A model generated the notes under the pieces. That model was not told the origin of the DNA, did no database searches, and was given only the letters and a program-made list of their open reading frames with translations. DNA of 64,000 nucleotides from Kitasatospora sp. MAA4 (GTDB lineage: Bacteria > Actinomycetota > Actinomycetes > Streptomycetales > Streptomycetaceae), in the NCBI RefSeq assembly GCF_029893355.1, contig NZ_JARZAI010000015.1, positions 62,001 through 126,000 of the forward strand, written 5' to 3'. Shown in pieces: positions 45,259 to 51,750 of this stretch. How positions within the stretch are numbered: position 1 is the first letter of the stretch; each line of letters begins with the position of its first letter. A program made the position numbers and the translations under genes.

Positions 45259-45903
45259 TCAGTCGAGGCTGATGCCGTGCTGCCAGTGCTTGGTGGCGGT
45301 GGTCAGTTCGGCCAGGTCGGGAATGGCGTCAAGGACTGTGACCTCGGCGACCTTCCGACTGCTTCTGCGGGTGAGGACGGCGGGGCCGGGGAAGTCTTCG
45401 GGGCTGGTGAAGAAGCGTGCGTCGCGGGGGAGGTTCTTGCCTTGGGGAATGGCGCCGGAGTTGAAGGCGCTGAGCTGGACGCGCTCGCCGTGGCGCTTGA
45501 GCAGTTCGGCGGTGCTGATACTGAAGACGGTCTGCCGGATGGGCCTGTACCGGGAGCTATTGAGGAGTTTGGTCAGCCGGTCCTGGTCGGCCCAGAGGAA
45601 GACGCGAGAGTTGAGGGCGTCGAGGAACTGTTGGGCGGTGGTGCCGTCGGCGAGGTTGTCCTCAAGGCCGATCAGCGGGGTCTGGTCGCGGATAATGGCG
45701 CTTCCGTGGACGGGGTGCTTGATCTGGATGCTGGAGCGCCGGACGGTGCCGAGGATTCGGGCACATTGGGCGTCGTCGACTTCGAAGAGGTCGAGGAGCA
45801 CCGCGGTGCTGAGAAGTCCGTGCTGGTTGATCAGCTGTTCGGCGCGGGCGTCGGCCATGTGCCAGAGCACCGGGTGACGCTTTATGAGCTCCTGGGTGTC
45901 CAC
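45259..45903 (-). CDS. DUF7002-like protein
   Basis: 214 aa: MDTQELIKRHPVLWHMADAR, EQLINQHGLLSTAVLLDLFE, HPVHGSAIIRDQTPLIGLED and FLDALNSRVFLWADQDRLTK. This His/Trp/Arg-rich start and LNSRVF(F/L)W block are the hallmark of a family annotated DUF7002 in actinobacteria and proteobacteria; ADP-ribosyltransferase-like folds have similar 'LLS' and 'SRVFF' features, but that is speculation. A stand-alone gene between two copies of a 20-bp repeat. Confidence 0.75.
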   Translation of the reverse strand: MDTQELIKRHPVLWHMADARAEQLINQHGLLSTAVLLDLFEVDDAQCARILGTVRRSSIQIKHPVHGSAIIRDQTPLIGLEDNLADGTTAQQFLDALNSRVFLWADQDRLTKLLNSSRYRPIRQTVFSISTAELLKRHGERVQLSAFNSGAIPQGKNLPRDARFFTSPEDFPGPAVLTRRSSRKVAEVTVLDAIPDLAELTTATKHWQHGISLD

Positions 45904-46089
45904 AGCGGGAGGCTACTCCGCACGGGTAACAGGGGAGGCTCTGTGCGAAAGGCGTACCCCGAAGCCGTCGACACGCCGATCCCCGGGCATCCCACTCACG
46001 GGTGGACTCGCCGTCGAGTCCAAGCGCTCCCAAATCTCTCGATCAGCACCGACGCGGGCTCGGTAGCAGCGACCGGATGCCCCATGGGC

Positions 46090-46351
46090 GAGTCATCTCA
46101 TGAGAGTGCCGAACGATGGAGAATGCAACGCGTGCCTGTACGCCGGCATCCTCGGCTTCACCCTCACCGAGGTAGGTCAGGTCACGCTCGCTGAGTGCCG
46201 TGCCCTTCAACAAGAACGCGAGGGCGTCCAACAGCGCCGTCTTCCCGCCCCCCTCGTTCTGGCCGGTCAGTACGGTCTGCCGCAAGACCGGCACTTGCTT
46301 GATCTCCGCGAGGCAGCGAAAACCCTCGACCGACACATCACAAATCTGCAC
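46090..46351 (-). pseudogene. N-terminal fragment of an OLD-like AAA ATPase
   Basis: Starts at GTG 46351 and reads QICDVSVEGFRCLAEIKQVP, then a Walker A GQNEGGGKTALLDALAFLL. After about 85 residues the frame loses similarity and ends; the rest of the ATPase is missing. It shows a second, deleted OLD-type locus in the island. Confidence 0.6.
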
Positions 46352-46395
46352 GCACGCCTCGACTTGGCCAGGAACGAGTGGGACTCAGAGCCGGG

Positions 46396-46611
46396 TCAGC
46401 CCGCAAGCTTGCGGGTCGGGTACCGTCCCTTGATATACCGGGCCACGAACCCGCCCTTGCTCGCGGCAGCCATCAGTGCGGTGTGCACCTGCGCGGGCAC
46501 GCGCGTGTACTCGTAAAGCGATCCGCTGTGGAAGGCGATCTGCAGAGTGCTGGAGCAGTCGTCGTAGCCGACGGACAGGACATTAGTGGACTGGACCGGC
46601 TGGTGCAGCAC
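46396..46611 (-). CDS. KTSC domain protein (71 aa)
   Basis: GTG 46611 with AGGAGG upstream. The sequence QPVQSTNVLSVGYDDCSSTL followed by QIAFHSGSLYEYTRVPAQVH is the KTSC fold, here with S-T-N where KTS is usual, and RYIKGRYPTRKLAG at the end. KTSC domains are small proteins of unknown function frequent in phages and mobile elements. Confidence 0.8.
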   Translation of the reverse strand: MLHQPVQSTNVLSVGYDDCSSTLQIAFHSGSLYEYTRVPAQVHTALMAAASKGGFVARYIKGRYPTRKLAG

Positions 46612-46755
46612 AACGCCTCCTGCGATTGATGCGCCGGAAGGTGCCCGGTTGGCCGTTGATGCTATCAGCAGTACGCCAAGAGCCCGCCCGGAAAGGGAGG
46701 TTGCGTCGGGCGGCGGGCCAACCATGGGAGGCTACTGCTGCCGGGTAGCCGCGCG

Positions 46756-47157
46756 GTGAACCATTGGCGCAGTGGCTGGAACCTCCTCCGCAGCGACGCC
46801 AACAGCTTGGACCCGGGCGAGGTAGAAGTCCGGCGTGCCCACACCGCCGACCCAACTCGCCGAGGACCTTCCTGCCTCCACAAGGCCCTCCTCGGCATCG
46901 CTCTGACCACGCTCCTGGCCGCCGCGCTTGGCCTGCTCAACATCGGCCTCGCCACCGTCCGTGACCGGACCCGTGAGCTGACCAGCCGTCGAGCCGCGGG
47001 CGCCACCCGCTCGGTTCACCGCCGTCCTGCTCACCCCGTCATCCTTGGCCTGCTCATCGCGGTGCTTACCGTCGCCGGGACTTGCGCCGCTGTCACCCTG
47101 CTCGTCCCGCTCCTGATCGATCAGGCCAGCGCCCTGCACCGCCTGCTTCCCGACTGA
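46756..47157 (+). pseudogene. FtsX-like ABC permease C-terminal fragment
   Basis: Reads HKALLGIALTTLLAAALGLL, NIGLATVRDRTRELTSRRAA and GLLIAVLTVAGTCAAVTLLV: the last two transmembrane helices and the cytoplasmic RERTRE-type loop of FtsX/MacB permeases. The N-terminal 30 residues do not belong and the large extracellular domain is absent, so it is a remnant. Confidence 0.6.
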
Positions 47158-47448
47158 GGTCACACTCGACGGCGTCGTCATCGCCCTCCCACGGCGGCAT
47201 CGTTCCGGCCGTCCTCCCCACCCGTGTCGACCTGGCCCAGGTACCTCGTGAGTGAGGAAGGCACCTGTCCGCGCAGTAGACGCGGTGCACAGACATCCCA
47301 GCATCGCCTTTCAGACAGCGCTCAACGTTGCCCGGCCAGGACCGCACTACGGCCGATACTGTCGACGAACCTGGCACGCAAGACGGTCCAGGCCGGGTTG
47401 TGCAACCCATTCGAGGGCTGTCCAGCTACTTCAAAGGAGAACCGTCCC

Positions 47449-47853
47449 ATGTACGGAGAAGCAGTTATGGCAGTGAGCACGGGAGCCGCCAGTGGAGTTC
47501 TCTCCTACCTACTCCAAGGCCAGGTCGACGTACTGAGCACTCGGATCTCAGCCATCTTCCGTCGCAGTAGCAACCCCCACGAGGAGACCTCCGCCTTGCA
47601 GATGCTGAATGAGCACGCGGAAGCGCTGAGCCGGCGCGAGATTACTGAGCGCGCCGTCACCGACAACTGGACCGAGCTGTTCGCAGCTTTTCTTGGTGCC
47701 CACACCGACGCCCGGGCCGATATCGAGGAACTCGCGAGCGCAGCACCAAACAGGGCGAATACCATCGGCTCTCAAAACAACTACAGCTCTGGGGTGTTCA
47801 TCGGCAACAATCACTATGGTGAAATCAATATCAGCACCCGGAACGGCGGGTGA
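47449..47853 (+). CDS. Small protein ending in a shared amyloid-like motif (pair member 1)
   Basis: 134 aa; AAAGGAGA lies about 9 bp before ATG 47449. The N-terminal part (STGAASGVLSYLLQGQVDVL) is mildly hydrophobic; the middle is helical and charged; the C-terminus carries QNNYSSGVFIGNNHYGEINI. The next protein begins with nearly the same 20-mer (12 of 20 identical). The genes overlap by GTGA. Gly/Asn/Gln-rich motifs shared between neighbouring proteins recall bacterial amyloid signalling motifs (BASS), but no NLR ATPase domain is present here. Confidence 0.7.
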   Translation: MYGEAVMAVSTGAASGVLSYLLQGQVDVLSTRISAIFRRSSNPHEETSALQMLNEHAEALSRREITERAVTDNWTELFAAFLGAHTDARADIEELASAAPNRANTIGSQNNYSSGVFIGNNHYGEINISTRNGG

Positions 47854-48596
47854 CCGCCGACGCCCCAGTGCCTCAAAAGTCGCAGCCGGTTCAAAACAAC
47901 TACGGCAACGGTGCATTTATCGGCGGCGACCAGCATGGCGATATCAATATTCACCATGAGATCGACCCGAAAACCAAGGCCACACTCGCAAAGCTGGGAA
48001 AGTCGGCACCTAGGCTTTCCCAGCTGCTCGAAAATGCCCTGCGCGACGGAATAATCTCACCCGACACGGCCAGCCAGCTCTCCGTGGCCGCCCGAAGTAT
48101 AAATGAAGACGTAGCCGACCGGCTCACATACGCCTCACATCGGATAAATGAGGACGTCGCCGGCCTTCTCACCCATGCAAGCCGCAGCATCAACGAAGAC
48201 GTGGCAGGCCAGATAGCCCAAGCCGCGGATCAGCTTTCCCGGCTCTCTACAAGAATCGACTTCGAATCGCTTGCTAATCTAGTTAGGCGCCTTGAGGGAA
48301 TTCTCGGATCTCACAACAATGGCAGCCTCGACGAGCTCGCAGTCCGACTCGAAAGCAGCATTGAAATCCTTGGCACTGCAACAGATCAAATTAATCATCT
48401 AAAAGGTGGCAGCATCCACACAGCAGAGCTCAAGCAAGTGACTGTATCACTTGCGGAGATCGCGAAACGAGTTGAGGCAAGAGTAACGCCACCTCCCCCA
48501 ATAGTCCTCCCCGACTGGGAAGGAAGATTTCGGTGGCTTGGCATTGGAATTTTCCTTGGGATTGCGATATCAATCATTTTCACAGCCTACTCGTAG
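47850..48596 (+). CDS. Motif-bearing coiled-coil protein with C-terminal membrane anchor (pair member 2)
   Basis: 248 aa, GTG start overlapping the previous stop. N-terminal motif QNNYGNGAFIGGDQHGDINI (residues about 15-34); then helices with three 15-residue repeats of the type SINEDVADRLTYASH (about 83-127), a further coiled coil, a Pro-rich hinge (TPPPPIVLP) and one transmembrane helix at the end (WLGIGIFLGIAISIIFTAY). Codon use is distinctly AT-richer than the core genome. A membrane-acting effector triggered by motif contact is an attractive inference. Confidence 0.7.
   Translation: MTADAPVPQKSQPVQNNYGNGAFIGGDQHGDINIHHEIDPKTKATLAKLGKSAPRLSQLLENALRDGIISPDTASQLSVAARSINEDVADRLTYASHRINEDVAGLLTHASRSINEDVAGQIAQAADQLSRLSTRIDFESLANLVRRLEGILGSHNNGSLDELAVRLESSIEILGTATDQINHLKGGSIHTAELKQVTVSLAEIAKRVEARVTPPPPIVLPDWEGRFRWLGIGIFLGIAISIIFTAYS
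48096..48230 (+). repeat. Three 45-bp in-frame repeats
   Basis: Units at 48096, 48141 and 48186 each encode (S/R)INEDVA plus eight variable residues. The protein repeat is clearer than the DNA repeat, indicating selection on the protein. Confidence 0.85.
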
Positions 48597-48671
48597 AAGA
48601 CCTCGTTCCTGCCGTTGGCCCAGTTCAGCCAAGCGGGAGCCGCCAGGTACCACCAGAGGCAGCGGGGTGGT

Positions 48672-49382
48672 TCACACCTTCGGTAGAGCTCGAATGTTCA
48701 CCGCGACCTCGGCGATGATTTCGGCGACCAGTACCAGAGCTGCGTCGCATTCTGCCCACACACCATCGAGACTCCGCACGTTTCGGGCCTCACTCGTCCC
48801 GCTCGGGTTGACGTAGTCAAGATCGTGCACAATGGCGTTTCGCGCGATGAAGAAGTCATCGAGAGCCTTGAGCTTCGCCGCTGGCATCTGAGCATTGGTC
48901 AGGCCGAGGGTGTCACAGAGGCGCGACTTCAAGTCGCCACTGCCTTGAAAGCTGGCTTTAGCGCGTGCTGCGACGTACAGCCGGACCATCTCCTCGCGCG
49001 GATTCAGGCTGAGGATCGCTTTGGACATAGAGTCTGATGGCCCCTCAGCAAGATCCTGCTTCACATAGTCATCGAACTTTCTCGCGGCATTGGCATTGCC
49101 ATTGATCAGCAGCGGGACGGTGTCCCGGAGTAGCCTCTTGGCGCAGGCATCGATACCGCTGGAGGTGAAGACGATGGCGGCCCGCAGCAGATCCGCTTCA
49201 TCCCTGCCAAGCCGACCACGGGGGTCATCCTTCTGTTTGGCAACCCAAACAGCGGTGAGCCCGTCGAACACTCCCTGAACGGTGGCATGGGCACCCTTGA
49301 GGTACCGCCACGCCGGACTGATCGCTGTGCCTCGCGGCTTGGTAGGCAATGCAGTGAGCTCAATGAAGGTGTAGCCAGCCAT
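48672..49382 (-). CDS. HEPN-motif protein (putative ribonuclease or abortive-infection type)
   Basis: 236 aa, mainly helical. R181-NAIV-H186 in FFIARNAIVHDLDYVNPSG fits the HEPN Rx4H active motif, and the preceding helices (LLRAAIVFTSSGIDACAKRL) look like the first HEPN helices. The start MAGYTFIELTALPTKPRGTA is followed by a helix. No partner nucleotidyltransferase is adjacent. HEPN proteins often act as RNA-cleaving toxins in defence; the function here is inferred from one motif. Confidence 0.6.
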   Translation of the reverse strand: MAGYTFIELTALPTKPRGTAISPAWRYLKGAHATVQGVFDGLTAVWVAKQKDDPRGRLGRDEADLLRAAIVFTSSGIDACAKRLLRDTVPLLINGNANAARKFDDYVKQDLAEGPSDSMSKAILSLNPREEMVRLYVAARAKASFQGSGDLKSRLCDTLGLTNAQMPAAKLKALDDFFIARNAIVHDLDYVNPSGTSEARNVRSLDGVWAECDAALVLVAEIIAEVAVNIRALPKV

Positions 49383-49846
49383 GCCGCCCCCAGCCGTACA
49401 GAGTCCGCCATGCTCTCGTCTTGACGAGCCATCCTAGGACCAGAGGCGGGCACCGTACTTGCAGTGCACACCGTGCCGCCGGCGCCGGACACCAGGAGAC
49501 ACAGCCCACCATCCACTCAACCTACCAACCGCGGGCGAGCCGCCCATCCAGCGTCCCGCCAGCCAACACCGCCGACTGGTCCGGGCCAGCCAACTCGGTT
49601 AGCCCGTGTATCGGGGCGTCCATCCGGGTCCGGGCTGACTATCGTCGTCGCCCTGGCCACCACCTCTGTCCTCCCAGCTCGCCCACCTCGCGGCCAGGGG
49701 TGGGTTCGCGCTTCGGTGGCACTCCGTAGTGCCGCCCAACACCCGGCCGCGCGACCTCTCATCACGGCCCGACACGTCGCGGCTCTTCTCATCCGTTGAG
49801 GCCGCCGCGTGTGCACTGGTTGTGAAATGATCTTCTAGGTGGTCAC
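49383..49846. other. Spacer between the HEPN gene and the inner att region
   Basis: About 460 bp; short frames on both strands are low-complexity and unsupported. GTGAAATGA at 49821 echoes the copies near the left end. Confidence 0.5.
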
Positions 49847-49966
49847 TATTTCTGCAGGTCAGAGGCATGTTCGATCAGTACACCGACCTGTAGGCCTCTG
49901 ACCTGCGGAAACGTGCGGTCTCATATTTGAGTCTCCGCAGGTCAGCGATTTGCTGACCTGCGGAGA
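49847..49966. repeat. Inner attachment-site region with arm-type repeats
   Basis: Contains CGACCTGTAGGCCTCT (49884-49899), a degenerate copy of the glnA-end core, followed by GACCTGCGGAAACG (49900-49913). An inverted arm lies before it (49849-49866, complementary to 49892-49909), and a perfect 15-bp inverted repeat TCTCCGCAGGTCAGC / complement lies at 49932-49966. The architecture parallels that at 25021-25110, so it marks an internal island junction. Confidence 0.75.
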
Positions 49967-50071
49967 TGCCGTGTCGGTGAAAATCTCGGGCCAAGATCAG
50001 GGTGGCAGCCCTTCTTTCCAGGCCCTCCGCAGCTCATGCAGGGGAAAGCCTCCGGCTGACGGCATCAAGGC

Positions 50072-50332
50072 TCACAGTGCGCCGCAACTCGCATGGAGGG
50101 CGCCGTTCTCGACGTCGTCGACATGGACGATAGCGTCCGGAATATCTTTGAAGTGCATGAGGGCTCTGACGGAGACCTTGTAGCTCCGCCCCGCCCTCGC
50201 CATGGGGAAAGGGAACTCCCCTGCTCTGATGAGCCGGTGCGCGGCAGACTCGGCGATCCCCATCACATCTGCGGCTTCTCCGACGAGCCGAAGGTGGCCC
50301 ACCCCTCCAATCTCACGGCCTTCGCTCGCCAT
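50072..50332 (-). CDS. Excisionase-like HTH protein
   Basis: 86 aa; VGEAADVMGIAESAAHRLIR followed by AGEFPFPMARAGRSYKVSVR is the winged-helix/HTH_17 pattern of excisionases and phage-type DNA-binding proteins (helix, recognition helix, 'wing' with Tyr-Lys-Val). It is divergent from the Fic gene; the start codons are 36 bp apart with a shared inverted repeat. It could be Xis of the small element or the repressor of fic. Confidence 0.75.
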   Translation of the reverse strand: MASEGREIGGVGHLRLVGEAADVMGIAESAAHRLIRAGEFPFPMARAGRSYKVSVRALMHFKDIPDAIVHVDDVENGALHASCGAL

Positions 50333-50368
50333 ATTGACACAATGACTGCGTCAATGTATTATTCCTGC
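50333..50368 (+). promoter_or_regulatory. Strong promoter of a leaderless fic transcript with operator repeat
   Basis: TTGACA (50334-50339), exactly 17 bp, TATTAT (50357-50362), then 6 bp to the A of ATG 50369, so transcription should begin at the start codon. ATTGAC...GTCAAT (50333-50338 and 50350-50355) forms an inverted repeat across the promoter, suited to autoregulation by the divergent HTH protein. Confidence 0.75.
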
Positions 50369-51505
50369 ATGCTTTACCCGACCCCCACCCTCAGCCCTGT
50401 CGACGAACCTGTGCTCGGCGAGATCGACCGCATGCGAGAGGAAATGCGGCACCAAGTGCGCACAGCGCCGTCGAAATGGACTGCCGGACTCCGCAAGTTC
50501 CTGACCGCCGATGCCGTCGCAGCCTCGAACTCCATCGAGGGCTTCAAGGTGTCCACGGTCGACGTCGAAGACCTGATGGACGGCGAGCGCGATGTCGAGG
50601 TCTCGGAGGAAGACCGCCAAGAAACCCTGGCGTATCAGCAGATGATGACGTACATCCAGACACTCCACGACGCACAGGACTTCAGCTACAGCAACGGCCT
50701 GCTCAACGCACTGCACTGGATGCTGCAGGGTCATCGCCACACCGTGCGAAAGCCTGCCGGGCAGTGGCGTCGTGGCCCGGTTTACGTCACCGACGCCCGT
50801 GACCCCAGCATCGCGGCCTACACTGCCCCGGACGCCGAGCGCGTTCCCGTGCTGATAAATGAACTCGTCGACTGGCTCAACGCCGATGATGGAACCCACC
50901 TACTGGTACGAGCTGCAATGGCACATCTGCACCTCGTCTCCATCCACCCCTGGGCCGACGGGAACGGCCGGATGTCCCGCTCGCTGCAAACACTCATGAT
51001 CGCTCGCGAAGGAGTCCTGGCCCCGGAGTTCTCGTCCATCGAGGCATGGCTGGGCCGCCCCGGCAACACCTGGGAGTACTACCGCGAACTCGCCGACCGG
51101 GGACCGGAGTACGTCCCCGACCAGGACGTTTCCAGCTGGATTCGCTTCAACCTGACTGCCTACCACCAGCAGACCCAGACAGTACAAGGCCGAATCGACC
51201 GCTCCGGGCGGGTATGGGGATCGCTCTCCGATTTCGCTGAGAACAACCGCCTGGACGAGCGCGCGGTGACCGCCCTCCACGACGTGGCCATGGCCGGCCG
51301 CGTCCGCCGCTCCCGATACGAGCAGGCCGAAGGCCTGAGCCTGCAGCAGGCGCAACGAGACCTCCGCGACCTCGTCACCGCGCAGATCCTCGAACCGGTC
51401 GGCCGGACCCGGGCCCGCTACTACACAGCAGGTCCACGTTTCCCTCAGTCCACTCTGGAAATCGCGCGAACCCCGATGACTCTGAGGAATCCCTACGTGA
51501 ACTGA
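50369..51505 (+). CDS. Fic family protein (class II AMPylator type)
   Basis: 378 aa. The catalytic motif H193-PWADGNGR matches HPFx(D/E)GNGR, and an N-terminal inhibitory helix motif S53-NSI-E57-G (S/TxxxEG/N) places it in the self-inhibited class II. A C-terminal winged-helix-like part (VWGSLSDFAENNRLDERAVT ... QQAQRDLRDLVTAQILEPVG) follows. I take ATG 50369 because the promoter occupies the upstream in-frame starts. Fic enzymes transfer AMP to target proteins; some such proteins act in phage defence. It lies alone with its HTH neighbour between two att copies. Confidence 0.88.
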   Translation: MLYPTPTLSPVDEPVLGEIDRMREEMRHQVRTAPSKWTAGLRKFLTADAVAASNSIEGFKVSTVDVEDLMDGERDVEVSEEDRQETLAYQQMMTYIQTLHDAQDFSYSNGLLNALHWMLQGHRHTVRKPAGQWRRGPVYVTDARDPSIAAYTAPDAERVPVLINELVDWLNADDGTHLLVRAAMAHLHLVSIHPWADGNGRMSRSLQTLMIAREGVLAPEFSSIEAWLGRPGNTWEYYRELADRGPEYVPDQDVSSWIRFNLTAYHQQTQTVQGRIDRSGRVWGSLSDFAENNRLDERAVTALHDVAMAGRVRRSRYEQAEGLSLQQAQRDLRDLVTAQILEPVGRTRARYYTAGPRFPQSTLEIARTPMTLRNPYVN

Positions 51506-51602
51506 TCAGCATTCGGCAATCCTCGTCAACTCTTTGTGCAGCGGCTGTGCAAGATGATCAATCAGGCACTGCAAAGCCGCTGGTCAAAGCTTCTCCATGT
51601 AG

Positions 51603-51623
51603 TACTGCGACCTGTAGAGGCCC
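51603..51623 (+). other. Right attachment site of the island
   Basis: TACTGCGACCTGTAGAGGCC plus C repeats the glnA end at 25016-25036 with one mismatch. The following bases (GGCCTGCGGGAAA) only loosely resemble the arm repeats, as expected for chromosomal rather than element DNA. Confidence 0.8.
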
Positions 51624-51684
51624 GCTGGCCTGCGGGAAATCGCGTTGCCCGTCGCCGGGGCTGCTCCGTAGGGTGGCCGCCAGC

Positions 51685-51730
51685 GACGTGTAGCTCAGGT
51701 AGGTAGAGCGCCGGACTCGGGATCTGGAGG
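51685..51730 (+). other. tRNA-Pro(CGG)-like remnant
   Basis: TGTAGCTCAGGTAGGTAGAG is a tRNA D-arm. It is followed by an anticodon arm CCGGA-CTCGGGA-TCTGG with anticodon CGG (51718-51720). No matching acceptor or T-arm flanks it, so this is a tRNA fragment, not a functional gene. It lies 60 bp beyond the right att site. Confidence 0.55.
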
Positions 51731-51750
51731 GCGCGGGGGCAGGGCCCGCC

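Larger units (their letters stand above)
25021..51623. mobile_element. Mosaic genomic island inserted at the 3' end of glnA
   Basis: The glnA stop region CGACCTGTAGAGGCCC (25021-25036) recurs exactly at 51608-51623 and in degenerate form at 49884, so about 26.6 kb lies between direct repeats. Within this span there are fragments of IS3, IS5-like, IS110 and IS1182 elements, several frameshifted genes, a truncated recombinase, lower-GC genes and many nuclease, toxin or defence-like proteins. Outside it, gene order looks conserved. The element appears to be at least two insertions in tandem (25.0-49.9 and 49.9-51.6 kb). Confidence 0.85.

Noticed and set aside
47224..47448. Upstream extension of the first motif-pair gene
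   Set aside because: The earlier in-frame start lacks a ribosome-binding site and the added sequence is unlike coding; AAAGGAGA favours ATG 47449.
51685..51730. Functional tRNA-Pro gene
   Set aside because: Acceptor stem, variable loop and T-arm cannot be found; only two arms remain.
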